A stretch of 64,000 nucleotides of DNA from positions 62,001 to 126,000 of the forward strand of contig NZ_CP026923.1 in the NCBI RefSeq assembly GCF_002950575.1, in the 5' to 3' direction. The translations under genes were made by a program, and so were the position numbers. Shown piece by piece: positions 1 to 8,903 of the stretch. Origin of the DNA: Pontimonas salivibrio (GTDB lineage Bacteria; Actinomycetota; Actinomycetes; Actinomycetales; Microbacteriaceae). Below the pieces are notes generated by a model that was not told the DNA's origin, made no database searches, and worked only from the letters and a program-made list of their open reading frames with translations. Position 1 is the first letter of the stretch. Every line of letters starts with the position of its first letter.

Positions 1-494
1 GCGACCAACGCGATCATCACGAACTGCTGTCCGGGGAAAGTCACCGGCCTGGTCGTCATCAGCTCTTGGAGTTTGAGGAAGGTGATGACAGAGCCGGAGA
101 AGGACACGCTTCCGACAAACACCGTGAACGCCACCGCGATGAGGAAGCCCAAAGTGTCAGCGTGTTGGAGCTCCAGCAGGGCCACGACGGCAGCTGCGCC
201 ACCACCGACACCGTTGAACAGTGCGACGAGCTGCGGCATTTGGGTCATCTGCACCATGCGGGAGGCGGGCACCGAGAGCACCGCACCCACCGCAATCACG
301 CCCAGAATCCAGCCAATGTTTTCCAACTCGTGGGACAAGAACACGGTGACCACACCGATCAGTGCACCGAGTGCACCGAGCAGGTTGCCGCGCCTCGCGG
401 ACTTCGGTGAGCTAAGCCCCTTCAGGGCGAGAATGAATAAGACCGCAGCGACAAGGTAGGCGAGCGCGGTAATAGTGGGGCTAAGAACGTTCAC
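1..494 (-). CDS. pntB: NAD(P) transhydrogenase subunit beta, N-terminal part
   Basis: Membrane subunit of the proton-translocating transhydrogenase that passes hydride between NADH and NADP. Only the first 164 codons are in the window; the rest lies off the left edge. The GTG start at 494 overlaps the stop of pntAb as GTGA, typical of translational coupling. The visible part is a string of hydrophobic helices with family-typical stretches such as SVPASRMVQMTQMPQ and LFNGVGGGAAA around residues 75-105. The NADP-binding domain is expected in the missing C-terminal half. It is the last of three genes pntAa-pntAb-pntB. Identification rests on translation by eye and on the operon, and is secure. 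Confidence 0.93.
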   Translation of the reverse strand, partial: MNVLSPTITALAYLVAAVLFILALKGLSSPKSARRGNLLGALGALIGVVTVFLSHELENIGWILGVIAVGAVLSVPASRMVQMTQMPQLVALFNGVGGGAAAVVALLELQHADTLGFLIAVAFTVFVGSVSFSGSVITFLKLQELMTTRPVTFPGQQFVMIALV

Positions 495-802
495 TTGGCG
501 GCCCCTTCAGTGGTTGGGTTGGGTTTTTTCTTACCCGAGAACATTTCCAACATGCGGTCGGTGACAACGAAACCTCCGACGAGGTTTACCGTCGCCATCA
601 GCACTGCGAGCAGTGCCACCGCGAGGATGAAAGCACTTTCTGCTTGGCCGGCGACCAGGATGGCGCCAACCAAAATGATTCCGTGGATGGCGTTTGCCCC
701 CGACATCAGTGGGGTGTGCAGGGTGCTGGAGACTTTCGAGATGACCTCGAAGCCGACAAACACCGACAGCACAAAGAAGGTCAACAGGGTAATGGCGTCC
801 AT
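491..802 (-). CDS. pntAb: NAD(P) transhydrogenase subunit alpha, part 2
   Basis: Small membrane subunit (103 aa) of the three-gene form of the transhydrogenase. It corresponds to the C-terminal membrane part of the fused PntA of enterobacteria. Three to four hydrophobic helices fill residues 5-85, with the conserved SKVSSTLHTPLMSGANAIHG stretch at about residues 23-42 and a short basic tail. It starts 3 bases after pntAa ends and overlaps pntB by 4 bases, so the three genes form one transcription unit. Confidence 0.93.
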   Translation of the reverse strand: MDAITLLTFFVLSVFVGFEVISKVSSTLHTPLMSGANAIHGIILVGAILVAGQAESAFILAVALLAVLMATVNLVGGFVVTDRMLEMFSGKKKPNPTTEGAAK

Positions 803-805
803 GGC

Positions 806-1963
806 CTAAGCCCCCTTCTTCGGTGAGGCCAACGCCTCACGGGTGGGTTCGTGTCGAATCTCGCCCTCATGGGTGAGGCATGCTCCCGCGACGACTTCGT
901 CTTCGAAGTCGGGCTGGATCGTGCCATCCACGTTCATCAGGGCAAGAAGGTTGGCGATGTTTTTCGCGTAAAGCCTGGAGGCGTCATAGGCCATCGCGGA
1001 GGGTACGTCTTTCATGCCCACCAGGGTGGCGTGACCTTTGCCGCCTTGGACTTTCACCGGGGTGTCCACACCGGCAACAGAGCCTTCGACGTTTCCGCCG
1101 GTTTCTGCTGCGAGGTCGATGAGTACTGATCCTGGTTTCATGTCAGCCATCATTTTTTTGGTAATCAGGCGGGGTGCCGGTCGGCCAGGAATGGCAGCCG
1201 TCGTGATAATCACGTCTGCTTGGGTGACATAGGGAGTGAGCAGCTCTTGCTGTCGCGCTTGGCGATCACTGGAGAGTTCTTTGGCGTAACCACCTTGGCC
1301 ATCGGCTTGGGCGTCCAAGTCCAGTTCGATGAACTGTCCACCCATCGAGCGCACCTCATCGGCGCTGGCAGCCCGGACGTCATACGCCTGAACTTTTGCG
1401 CCCAGGCGTTTCGCCGTGGCGATGGCTTGAAGGCCAGCCACTCCCGCTCCGAGTACCAACACGTTGGCCGGCGGCACCGTGCCGGCAGCGGTCATGTAGA
1501 GGGGGAAGAACCTGGGGAAGCGCATCGCTGCCTCCAACACGCAGCGATATCCGGCAACAAGGGCTTGTGAGGTGAGGGCGTCCATCGATTGGGCGCGGGA
1601 GATACGGGGCACTAATTCGAGCGCAAAAGACGTCACCTTCTTTTTAGCAAGTGCTTTCACGACGGGGCCCTCAGAGGCCGGTGAACCGAGGCCGACGGTG
1701 ATGGTTCCTGCCGGCAGCTTGTTCACCACAGTGGTCGACAGAGGACGTACGTGGGTGAGCACGTCGACTTTTTCGAGGTTGAGGGTGGCCACGATGCTGG
1801 CACCGGCGTCTTGGTAGTCCTTGTCGGGATACCCCGCCGCGACTCCTGCACCTTTGTGGACTTGGACTTTCAGCCCCATGTCGACGAGTTGTTTCACCGT
1901 CTCAGGGGTTTGTGCCACGCGGTTTTCACCGCTAATGGATTCGGTGGGAACACCGACAATCAT
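806..1963 (-). CDS. pntAa: NAD(P) transhydrogenase subunit alpha, part 1 (NAD-binding)
   Basis: Soluble NAD(H)-binding subunit (385 aa) of the transhydrogenase, related to alanine dehydrogenase. The N-terminal domain (about 1-135) ends in the PRISRAQSMDALTSQ motif at 119-133. The Rossmann fold follows with GAGVAG at 172-177 and an acidic strand end at VQAYDVR. Length fits split-type PntAa proteins. The ATG at 1963 is preceded by GGGAGAAC, a usable ribosome binding site. It is first in pntAa-pntAb-pntB and probably supplies NADPH for biosynthesis, a role inferred from the family. Confidence 0.95.
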   Translation of the reverse strand: MIVGVPTESISGENRVAQTPETVKQLVDMGLKVQVHKGAGVAAGYPDKDYQDAGASIVATLNLEKVDVLTHVRPLSTTVVNKLPAGTITVGLGSPASEGPVVKALAKKKVTSFALELVPRISRAQSMDALTSQALVAGYRCVLEAAMRFPRFFPLYMTAAGTVPPANVLVLGAGVAGLQAIATAKRLGAKVQAYDVRAASADEVRSMGGQFIELDLDAQADGQGGYAKELSSDRQARQQELLTPYVTQADVIITTAAIPGRPAPRLITKKMMADMKPGSVLIDLAAETGGNVEGSVAGVDTPVKVQGGKGHATLVGMKDVPSAMAYDASRLYAKNIANLLALMNVDGTIQPDFEDEVVAGACLTHEGEIRHEPTREALASPKKGA

Positions 1964-1985
1964 CTTGTTCTCCCAGCCTTCGCTA

Positions 1986-2005
1986 GCACCGCCTCAGTGC
2001 GGTGC
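1986..2005 (-). other. Hairpin between a small ORF and pntAa
   Basis: GCACCGC (1986-1992) and GCGGTGC (1999-2005) form a perfect 7-bp stem with a 6-base loop, 23 bases upstream of the pntAa start. There is no T-run, so it is not a classical terminator. It could be a weak terminator for the small ORF upstream or a 5' leader structure of the pnt operon. Confidence 0.4.
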
Positions 2006-2042
2006 GCCATGGACAGCGACGTCGTAACGCTAGCAGATGGGG

Positions 2043-2225
2043 TTAACGAACTTCACTGTCTCGCTCAGTCACACGGGAGGCTTCGCCGCGCCGGCGAATA
2101 TTTTCGCTCGGTGGGTTTTCTCTTCGGTGGACAGCAGCAGCCAGTGTGGCGAGAATTAGTGCGCCAATAAAAAGCCCCGCCGCGACGGGTACGGCAACAC
2201 CAAAATCGATGACGGCGACGAGCAC
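2043..2225 (-). CDS. Possible small single-span membrane protein
   Basis: A 60-residue reading frame with a GTG start at 2225 and no earlier start in frame (a TAA lies four codons upstream). Residues 3-32 form one strongly hydrophobic helix (VAVIDFGVAVPVAAGLFIGA and on), followed by a charged tail rich in Arg and Glu. It points the same way as the pnt genes, 79 bases upstream of pntAa, and could be co-transcribed. I recognise no family. The helix-then-charged-tail layout argues for a real protein, but the ribosome binding site is weak. Confidence 0.4.
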   Translation of the reverse strand: MLVAVIDFGVAVPVAAGLFIGALILATLAAAVHRRENPPSENIRRRGEASRVTERDSEVR

Positions 2226-2249
2226 AGCCCCAGATTACCATTAACTAAA

Positions 2250-2993
2250 TCAAATTAAGATAGTGGCAATCATTCGTTCGATGTGCCCCTCAATGAGGGC
2301 TTCCTTGTTGGCTTGAAGCTCTGTGACTCCTGCGGAGGCCAGATGTTGACCCGCGTTCCACACCGCCACACCCAAAGTGGACCACGCCATGGTGGCTGCT
2401 CTGGACATAGTCTGCGGGTCAGCCAAGAACTGTGCCCGCAAGGCACTGACATCAATCTGGTCGAGCGCGGTGTTTACGTTGTTGCGCGAGTCTTCAATCA
2501 ACACACCCAATCGAATGATGTTGGTTTCAAACAGACGCCGCATGTCCCCTCCGTAGCGCTCTTCGAGCAACCCGCTGATGTGCATTGAGCTTGACGGGTA
2601 GTTCAAAATGCCACCCCACCCACCAAGATCAGCGGTCCCTTCAATCTGTTGCACCATCCAGGCACGAAGCCGCGCTCTCGGGTCGGCGGGCGCCAGGCGC
2701 ACCGCCTTCCACAGGCTGTCGATATAGCGCTGGTAAACAACAAACGCGGTCTCGGCCAGCAAACTATCCCGACCCCCGAAATAGTGGTTCACCATCGGAT
2801 GGGTGACGCCCAGTCGATCACACACACTCGCGACGTTGAACACCGCCGGACCGACGGTGGCCCCTTCCTCTGAGGTCAAGAAAATGATTTTGTCGCGCAT
2901 TGACGGCTGCGGGAGTTCACCAAAACGCAGCCAATACTCATCATCTAGTGTGGTGTCGGGGTGAGAGGTGTCACTCAGTCTTCTGCGTGCCAT
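2250..2993 (-). CDS. TetR-family transcriptional regulator
   Basis: One-component repressor of 247 aa. The N-terminal domain carries a TetR-type helix-turn-helix (VASVCDRLGVTHPMVNHYF) in which an NHYFGGRDSLL stretch replaces the usual YYHFxxKxxLL. The C-terminal ligand domain is not diagnostic. I chose the ATG at 2993 because GGTGGGG lies just upstream; a GTG at 3029 would add 12 residues but has a poor site. No target is clear. The neighbouring methyltransferase-like and amidohydrolase genes on the same strand are possible targets. Confidence 0.85.
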   Translation of the reverse strand: MARRRLSDTSHPDTTLDDEYWLRFGELPQPSMRDKIIFLTSEEGATVGPAVFNVASVCDRLGVTHPMVNHYFGGRDSLLAETAFVVYQRYIDSLWKAVRLAPADPRARLRAWMVQQIEGTADLGGWGGILNYPSSSMHISGLLEERYGGDMRRLFETNIIRLGVLIEDSRNNVNTALDQIDVSALRAQFLADPQTMSRAATMAWSTLGVAVWNAGQHLASAGVTELQANKEALIEGHIERMIATILI

Positions 2994-3054
2994 GGCCCCA
3001 CCTTTACCAAACTTGACTGTCTCTGACACCCGATTTCGAGATCTGCCTATCTCA

Positions 3055-3519
3055 CTACTTTTTCAACAGGCCAATCCCCGGAAAAAACCGTCCCACCCGG
3101 GCGGCATATTCCGCATAGGCCTCATATTTCGTGAAAAGCATTTTCTCTTCAGCTCGCGCTTTCAACCCTAAAAGCATACTGAGAAACACGAAAACCACCA
3201 CATGCCCGGTGGACGCCCCCCACACCACCAGACCCAAAGACAGCGTCAACAGTGCCGTATAAATCGGGTGCCGTGCCCAGGCATACACCCCAGTGGTCTC
3301 CAAATGGCCATCTTCGCGAGGAATCGGGCTAGGAGTGAGCGTCCTACCCAAACGAAGAACGGCTGCGAGCCCAATCGCGACGCCGACACTCACCAAGACA
3401 CCGCCCAGGACGGTGACCAGTGTTCCGCCAGGCCACAGACCACCCTGGGGTAACACCACGAGGGCGGCAATAAAGAAAAACTGAAGAGCGACAAGGCTCC
3501 ACGCGCTGACTGGTTTCAC
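3055..3519 (-). CDS. Isoprenylcysteine methyltransferase-like membrane protein
   Basis: A 154-residue integral membrane protein with about four helices. The second half has the motif order of the ICMT/phospholipid methyltransferase superfamily: GVYAWARHPIYTALL at about 95-110, then LGLKARAEEKMLFTKYEAYAEY with paired Glu residues near 130. In this superfamily the RHP and EE motifs bind S-adenosylmethionine. The substrate is unknown; bacterial members often have no assigned target. It lies between a TetR regulator and an amidohydrolase, all on the same strand. Confidence 0.8.
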   Translation of the reverse strand: MKPVSAWSLVALQFFFIAALVVLPQGGLWPGGTLVTVLGGVLVSVGVAIGLAAVLRLGRTLTPSPIPREDGHLETTGVYAWARHPIYTALLTLSLGLVVWGASTGHVVVFVFLSMLLGLKARAEEKMLFTKYEAYAEYAARVGRFFPGIGLLKK

Positions 3520-3545
3520 AACGCCCCACGTTACGCCGAAAACCC

Positions 3546-5231
3546 TTAGCCGTGTTCACCAAAAACTCGCTGGCCACCCACCACGGTCCCCGAAATGGAA
3601 ATGGCAGATAACTCTTCCACCGCTGTCGCGAGTGGGTCTTTCGCGAGGACCACGTAATCAGCCAGCATCCCGCGCGCCAGCATGCCCTTGAAATCGGCAG
3701 AACCTGTGGCTTGTGCTGAGCCGACGGTGTAACTCCAGAGCGCCTGTTCCACACTCACCCGCTCGTGTTCACCGACGACCACACCTTCTGCATCGATGCG
3801 TTGCACCATCGACTGAATAATCTCCAACGGAACACCTGTAGCGACTGGGCGATCAGAACTGCCCGTCGCCATCGCGCCGGCATCCAGCAAGGACCGGTGG
3901 CGGTGAATCAACCCCTCACGGTGTGGACCCATTGCCGCCCGCATTTGCACCCCGAGCTCCGGCATGAAACCCGGTTGGGTCACTATCGCCACACCGAGTC
4001 GTGCCGCCTGCACCACTTGCTGATCGGTGACTACCCCGCCGTGTTCGATTCTGTGGGGCACCACTGGTGCACCAAAGCGAGACAGTGCTTTCTCAAAAGT
4101 ATCCAGAGCGAGTGCCACCGCGCGGTCGCCTATGGCGTGGGCGGCAACCGCCCACCCCGCCGCTGCGGCGCGGAGCATCGTCTCGCGGAGGGCTTCCTCT
4201 TCGGCTTGGAAATATCCGTAGTTGTCCGGTGGTCCCGCAGAAAAAGGCTCAGACACGGCACCCGTCCACGCCAACATGGAACCGTCAAGGAAGATTTTCA
4301 CCGGGCCAATAGAGAGGTGGTCATCACCCAGGCCTGTGCGAATGCCGGCATCTAGGGACAACACATTTGGGTCATTGGGGTGACCCTCCACGTCGTGGAA
4401 GACGTCGGAGACAACCATGAGTTGCGCCCTTTGAGCCAGCACGCCCTGCTGCTTGGCCAGTTGATAGGCCGCAAACTCCCTGGGGCTGTGGCCGATCCAG
4501 CCTCCGGCGATACCCGTTTCGGTGAAACTGGTGAGACCCTCTTGGGAATAGCGCGCACTCGCTCTGGCCAATGCCTGCACCATGTCATCCATCGATTTCG
4601 GCAACAACAATTGCTGAATAACCGACTGGGCGCGCTCTTCCAGCACCCCCGTTGGCTTCCCGTGCTCGTCCAACACAATCGCCCCGCCGGCTAGGTCGAC
4701 CTCCGATAACTGGGCGCCGCTAATGCCCGACGCCTCCAGCGCTTTGGTGTTCACAATGCAGGAGTGCCCGGACGTGTGTCGCATAAAGAGCGGGTGGTCG
4801 GGTAACACCCGATCCAACGCGCGAATGTCGGGATACTCACCCCCGAAGGCTTCCTGGTTGTACCCAGTCGCTAACACCCAACCACCAGCAGGCGTCTGGC
4901 GCGCCCGCTCCGCGAGCGCGCCATAGAGAGCATCGAGGTTCGAGTGGGCTTTCGCATCGACTTCACCGAGGGACAGCCCAAACCACATGGTGTGGCAGTG
5001 GGCGTCGTGAAAACCGGGTAAGACGGTCTGCCCAGAAACATCCTCGACCACTCGGGCCTGGGGTGCTTCCTCGTCGCGGGTACCCACAGCCACGACCCGG
5101 CCTTGGTGAAGCGCCATCCAGTGAGCTTCCGGCTGAGCGGGATTCATTGTCCAAATGAGACCACCGGTCACCACTTTGTCAACGCTCCACACACGCCACC
5201 TGCTTTCTTGGGGTTGCCCCATGCTACGCAT
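3546..5231 (-). CDS. YtcJ-like metal-dependent amidohydrolase
   Basis: Member of the amidohydrolase-3 family, which hydrolyses amide or ester bonds in small compounds; the substrate cannot be read from sequence. The opening strand VVTGGLIWTMNP is typical. Metal-site motifs are HDAHCHT near residue 75, AHAIGDRAV and PHRIEHGGV near 350-385, and GSSDRPV near 455. Length (about 560 aa) is usual. Start candidates are GTG 5237, ATG 5231 and ATG 5222; none has a strong ribosome binding site. It is divergent from trxA and the two start only about 80 bases apart. Confidence 0.88.
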   Translation of the reverse strand: MRSMGQPQESRWRVWSVDKVVTGGLIWTMNPAQPEAHWMALHQGRVVAVGTRDEEAPQARVVEDVSGQTVLPGFHDAHCHTMWFGLSLGEVDAKAHSNLDALYGALAERARQTPAGGWVLATGYNQEAFGGEYPDIRALDRVLPDHPLFMRHTSGHSCIVNTKALEASGISGAQLSEVDLAGGAIVLDEHGKPTGVLEERAQSVIQQLLLPKSMDDMVQALARASARYSQEGLTSFTETGIAGGWIGHSPREFAAYQLAKQQGVLAQRAQLMVVSDVFHDVEGHPNDPNVLSLDAGIRTGLGDDHLSIGPVKIFLDGSMLAWTGAVSEPFSAGPPDNYGYFQAEEEALRETMLRAAAAGWAVAAHAIGDRAVALALDTFEKALSRFGAPVVPHRIEHGGVVTDQQVVQAARLGVAIVTQPGFMPELGVQMRAAMGPHREGLIHRHRSLLDAGAMATGSSDRPVATGVPLEIIQSMVQRIDAEGVVVGEHERVSVEQALWSYTVGSAQATGSADFKGMLARGMLADYVVLAKDPLATAVEELSAISISGTVVGGQRVFGEHG

Positions 5232-5264
5232 GGTCACTGTTCGCTACGAGCGAGGCACAGCCCG

Positions 5265-5292
5265 TTGACGGCTATACCCCAAGGGGTATACT
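5265..5292 (+). promoter_or_regulatory. trxA promoter with a CsoR-type inverted repeat in the spacer
   Basis: A -35 box TTGACG (5265-5270) and a -10 box TATACT (5287-5292) are 16 bases apart. The inverted repeat TATACCCC-AA-GGGGTATA (5273-5290) fills the spacer and part of the -10 box. Arms of this C4/G4 type are what CsoR/CstR-family repressors, which sense copper or sulfide/persulfide, bind. A protein on this site would block RNA polymerase directly. No csoR-like gene is in the window, so the assignment to that family is by motif only. Confidence 0.7.
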
Positions 5293-5314
5293 TGGTGGCG
5301 ACGAAAGGACAGTA

Positions 5315-5698
5315 ATGCCAACGATTGAACTGACCGCCGCAGACTTTGAAGACACCGTCACCAAAGACGGAATCACCCTGGTCGATTTTTGGGCCGAATG
5401 GTGTGGCCCCTGCAAAGCGTTCGCTCCCGTCTATGAGGAAGCGAGTAATCAACACACCGACGTCCGATTCGGCAAGGTCGACACCGAAGCGGAACAGCAA
5501 CTGGCCGGTGCCGCCAACATCCGCTCCATCCCCACGCTGATGGCATTCCGTGACGGAATCCTGGTCTTCAGCCAGCCCGGCGCACTGCCCGGACCCGCCC
5601 TCGAAGAGGTCATCACCGCGGTGAAAGACCTCGACATGGACGATGTGCGCAAACAACTTGCCGAAGCAGAAGCGAAACAAAACGCCGACCAGGCCTAG
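5315..5698 (+). CDS. trxA: Thioredoxin
   Basis: Cytoplasmic disulfide reductase of 127 aa. The active site WCGPC is at residues 29-33, preceded by the usual FWAE, and a cis-proline region SIPTL is near residue 70. A charged tail of about 20 residues follows the fold and ends in AEAEAKQNADQA. The ATG at 5315 has AAAGGAC just upstream. Its promoter carries an operator-like repeat, so this copy is probably inducible, perhaps by copper or reactive sulfur, rather than the housekeeping thioredoxin. Confidence 0.93.
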   Translation: MPTIELTAADFEDTVTKDGITLVDFWAEWCGPCKAFAPVYEEASNQHTDVRFGKVDTEAEQQLAGAANIRSIPTLMAFRDGILVFSQPGALPGPALEEVITAVKDLDMDDVRKQLAEAEAKQNADQA

Positions 5699-5717
5699 GC
5701 CTTAATGTGATCGGTCT

Positions 5718-6428
5718 TTAGAGCCTGAAGCGCTCGAAGAACCGCCTACGAACCGTCTCCACAAGACCCTTGGGAGGCGGTTCGTTGTAGTGGGGAACCA
5801 CTTCTTGACCGGTGAGATCTGCAATGGCGGCCATCACCGCATCGGTTCCGTGGCGTCGGGCTTTGCCCGACTCCGCTTTGCCATAGGTCGTGAGGTCTAA
5901 CGGTTCACCAAAACGGATTCTGATTCGCGCAAACGAAATGCCCTTCGAACCGGGGGGTTGCACTTTGTCGGTGCCGTCAATTCCTACCGGGACCACCGGT
6001 GCACCCGATTTCAATGCCAACCACGCCACACCCGTTCGACCCCGATACAACCGGCCATCCAGGGAGCGAGTACCCTCTGGATAAATCGCAAACGCTTTGT
6101 CCTCTTCGAGTAGCTCTAAGCCCGCATCCAGGGCATCTTGGGCGGCCTGCCCCACACCGCGGGTGACCGGAATCGCTCCAATGGAGCGAAAGAACGCTCT
6201 CGAGGCAAACCCTTTGAGACCAGTGCCGTTGAAGTAAGAGTCTTTGGCCAAAAACGACACCGTTCGTGGCGCGAGAAGAGTAATCACCACACTGTCGATA
6301 AACGACAGGTGGTTGCTGGCCAAAATCACCGGGCCCTGCATGGGCACGTTCTTCTTACCTTCGACCTTGGCTCGGAACAACAACCGCACAAGGGGGGTGA
6401 GGAAGGCCCTCGACGCGAGTTTCAACAT
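5718..6428 (-). CDS. plsC: 1-acyl-sn-glycerol-3-phosphate acyltransferase
   Basis: Acylates lysophosphatidic acid to phosphatidic acid at the membrane. The catalytic HX4D motif is NHLSFID (H40, D45), the substrate-binding block YPEGTRS lies at 116-122, and a GAPVVPVGIDGT block follows near 140-151. The 236-residue length fits the family. It starts 3 bases after cysE ends, so it may be transcribed with cysK-cysE. A role in another acyl transfer cannot be excluded, since PlsC-like proteins vary in substrate. Confidence 0.88.
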   Translation of the reverse strand: MLKLASRAFLTPLVRLLFRAKVEGKKNVPMQGPVILASNHLSFIDSVVITLLAPRTVSFLAKDSYFNGTGLKGFASRAFFRSIGAIPVTRGVGQAAQDALDAGLELLEEDKAFAIYPEGTRSLDGRLYRGRTGVAWLALKSGAPVVPVGIDGTDKVQPPGSKGISFARIRIRFGEPLDLTTYGKAESGKARRHGTDAVMAAIADLTGQEVVPHYNEPPPKGLVETVRRRFFERFRL

Positions 6429-6431
6429 CCG

Positions 6432-6971
6432 CTAGGCCTGCCCTTCTCGAATTGTCGCTGGCACCCCCAGCGCCAACGCACCGGGAGGAACATCAATGGT
6501 GACCACAGATTGCGCACCAATCCGCGCATCGTCACCCACGACAATATCGCCCAATAAAAGGGCTCCTGCACCAATCGTCACGTTCGAGCCCACCTTGGGG
6601 TGGCGCCTACCCGGAATGTGGTTGCGGTCCCCCGGTTTTTTACCCCCCAACGTCACCCCGTGATAAATCAGACAGTCATCCCCAATTTCGGCCGTTTCAC
6701 CAATCACCACACCCATACCGTGGTCGATCACTAAACGACGCCCGATGGTTGCGCACGGATGTATTTCAATACCCGTGCGCCGCCTTGAGTGCGCAGCGAT
6801 CATTCGGGCAAGGAGCATCCACCCCGAATGCCACAGTCGATGCGAGATGCGATGCCAAAACAGCGCACGAACCCCCGGAGATGTGAGAAACACTTCGAGG
6901 GCACCCCTCGCGGCAGGGTCGCGCGCCAGCGTGGCCTGGATATCGTCACCGAGGCGAGTGCGAGGGGACAT
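6432..6971 (-). CDS. cysE: Serine O-acetyltransferase
   Basis: Makes O-acetylserine from serine and acetyl-CoA, the first step of cysteine synthesis. The 179-residue protein is the short form: an alpha-helical N-terminus to about residue 65, then a left-handed beta-helix of hexapeptide repeats with GIEIHPCATIG, IDHGMGVVIGETAEIG and YHGVTLGG. It starts right after cysK, whose product uses O-acetylserine, so the two steps are coupled. A TTG one codon upstream (6974) is an alternative start; ATG is preferred. Confidence 0.93.
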   Translation of the reverse strand: MSPRTRLGDDIQATLARDPAARGALEVFLTSPGVRALFWHRISHRLWHSGWMLLARMIAAHSRRRTGIEIHPCATIGRRLVIDHGMGVVIGETAEIGDDCLIYHGVTLGGKKPGDRNHIPGRRHPKVGSNVTIGAGALLLGDIVVGDDARIGAQSVVTIDVPPGALALGVPATIREGQA

Positions 6972-6974
6972 CAA

Positions 6975-7910
6975 CTAGTCGCCGAGTCCTTCAAACAGCG
7001 GGGTTGACAGGTAGCGCTCACCGTAACTGGCGAAAATCACCACAATGGTAGCTCCCTGAAATTCGGGACGATTCGCCAGTTCGACCGCAGCGTGGGCGGT
7101 GGCACCAGACGAAATACCCCCCAAGATTCCCTCTTCAGCCGCCAACCTCCGGCCCATCACCATGGCCTGTTCACTGGAGACATCAATGACCTCATCCGCG
7201 AGGTCCCGATCCAAAATCTCGGGAATAAAGTTCGCACCAATTCCTTGAATTTTGTGTGGGCCGGGCTCACCGCCGTTGAGCAGGGGCGATTCGGCGGGTT
7301 CAACACCCACTACCCGCACAGACGGTTTCTTTTCTTTCAACGCTTGGCCCGTCCCGGTCAAGGTGCCCCCGGTGCCCACACCGGCAACAAACACATCAAC
7401 ACTGCCGTCGGTGTCACGCCAAATTTCTTCTGCCGTCGTTTTGCGGTGAATTTCGGGGTTTGCTGGATTGGCAAACTGTTTGGCTAACACCGCACCGGGT
7501 GTGTCCGCGACAATCTTTTCCGCTACCGTGAGCGCCCCCGACATGCCCTCAGAGCCCGGAGTGAGGACCAATTCGGCGCCGTAAGCGCGAAGCAGCATGC
7601 GCCTCTCAGTACTCATCGTCTCGGGCATCGCAAGAATCGCCTTGTAACCTCTCGCGGCGGCCACCATGGCCAACGCGATACCGGTGTTACCACTGGTTGC
7701 CTCCACAATGGTCCCGCCGGGGCGAAGCTCACCAGACGCTTCAGCAGCATTAACCACTGAGATTGCTAAGCGATCTTTCACGCTCGCTGAAGGGTTATAG
7801 AACTCGAGTTTGGCGAGCACGGTCGCTTGGGTGTCACCCGGAACTCGATTGAGTCGCACCAGGGGAGTCTGACCGAATGCTTCGGTGATGTCACCGTATA
7901 CCGCTGCCAT
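6975..7910 (-). CDS. cysK: Cysteine synthase A (O-acetylserine sulfhydrylase)
   Basis: PLP enzyme that makes cysteine from O-acetylserine and sulfide. The PLP lysine is K45 in NPSASVKDR, the substrate loop TSGNTG is at 72-77, and the phosphate-binding GTGGTLTG follows near residue 180. I set the start at the ATG at 7910 because AGGAGGAGAA sits directly before it and family members begin MxxVYxDITExxGxTPLVRL; the longer open frame has 24 extra residues without support. The protein has 311 aa, usual for the family. The gene is followed by cysE and plsC. Confidence 0.95.
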   Translation of the reverse strand: MAAVYGDITEAFGQTPLVRLNRVPGDTQATVLAKLEFYNPSASVKDRLAISVVNAAEASGELRPGGTIVEATSGNTGIALAMVAAARGYKAILAMPETMSTERRMLLRAYGAELVLTPGSEGMSGALTVAEKIVADTPGAVLAKQFANPANPEIHRKTTAEEIWRDTDGSVDVFVAGVGTGGTLTGTGQALKEKKPSVRVVGVEPAESPLLNGGEPGPHKIQGIGANFIPEILDRDLADEVIDVSSEQAMVMGRRLAAEEGILGGISSGATAHAAVELANRPEFQGATIVVIFASYGERYLSTPLFEGLGD

Positions 7911-8008
7911 TTCTCCTCCTTGGGGTATTGGGGTCCCGGCGAGAGCACCTCCAGCGTAGGCCTTACGGGCTGAACACGACATAGAGTTACAGTCATGCTG
8001 GTTCGGAA

Positions 8009-8881
8009 ATGCTGACTGTCCTCATCGGTCTTTTCGCCGCACTTTCTTTCGGGGCTGCCGATTTCGCGGGCGGTATGGGTACAAAGAGACTCCATGCGTT
8101 AGCTGTCACCGGTGTCGTCGCCATAGTGGGCTTAATTGTCCTCGTGAGCGTCTCACTACTCTCCGCCGATCAGTGGAGTGCACAGTCTTTATTGTGGGGC
8201 GGGCTGTCTGGCCTTGCGGGCCTCGGTGCGATCGGGTTGCTCTACGCCTGTTTGGCGCGTGGGCCCATGAGCGTACTTTCACCCACAACAGCGGTTCTGT
8301 CCGCGCTCGTTCCGATGACTTGGGGCGCACTCACCGGTGAGGCACTTTCTGGTTTTGTCTACCCCGCGTTAGCGCTCGCGTTGGTTGCGGCAGTCTTGGT
8401 CGGATTTATTCCGGACGAGCGGGCGGTTCGACCCACACCCACCGCGTTGCTGATGGCTGTTGGATCTGGACTGCTCATCGGACTGTTTTATATTTTCATT
8501 GATATCGCCCCGGCCGATTCGGGCATTACCCCCTTGGTCGCAAACCGAGGCATCCAAACCACTTTGGTCGTGGTGTTGCTTCTGGTGCTGGTGAGCCGAA
8601 AAGGTTTTGCCAGTCTGATTAAGCCCGACACCCAGTGGGTGATGTCGTGGAAAAAACTGTGGACCCTCGTCGTCATTGGCGGTGTGCTCGACGCCACAGC
8701 AAACATTTTGATTCTTACCGGCTTCCGATTGGGCGACATGACAATCGTCGCCGTGTTGACTGCCCTCTACCCGGCGGGCACCATCTTGTTGGCCGCCGTG
8801 GTGTTGCGTGAGCGTATCCAACCCGTCCAATGGGTGGGCTTGGCTCTCGCTCTGATTGCGAGCATGCTCCTTGCCCAATAA
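8009..8881 (+). CDS. EamA/DMT-family membrane transporter
   Basis: A 290-residue integral membrane protein with ten predicted helices in two halves, the pattern of the drug/metabolite transporter superfamily. The first half opens [20 protein letters not shown] and the second half has [19 protein letters not shown], the usual EamA repeat positions. The substrate is unknown. It is divergent from cysK (98 bases between starts) and runs into the next gene. Confidence 0.85.
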   Translation: MLTVLIGLFAALSFGAADFAGGMGTKRLHALAVTGVVAIVGLIVLVSVSLLSADQWSAQSLLWGGLSGLAGLGAIGLLYACLARGPMSVLSPTTAVLSALVPMTWGALTGEALSGFVYPALALALVAAVLVGFIPDERAVRPTPTALLMAVGSGLLIGLFYIFIDIAPADSGITPLVANRGIQTTLVVVLLLVLVSRKGFASLIKPDTQWVMSWKKLWTLVVIGGVLDATANILILTGFRLGDMTIVAVLTALYPAGTILLAAVVLRERIQPVQWVGLALALIASMLLAQ

Positions 8882-8903
8882 CTTTGCCCAAAAGGCCGCC
8901 AGG

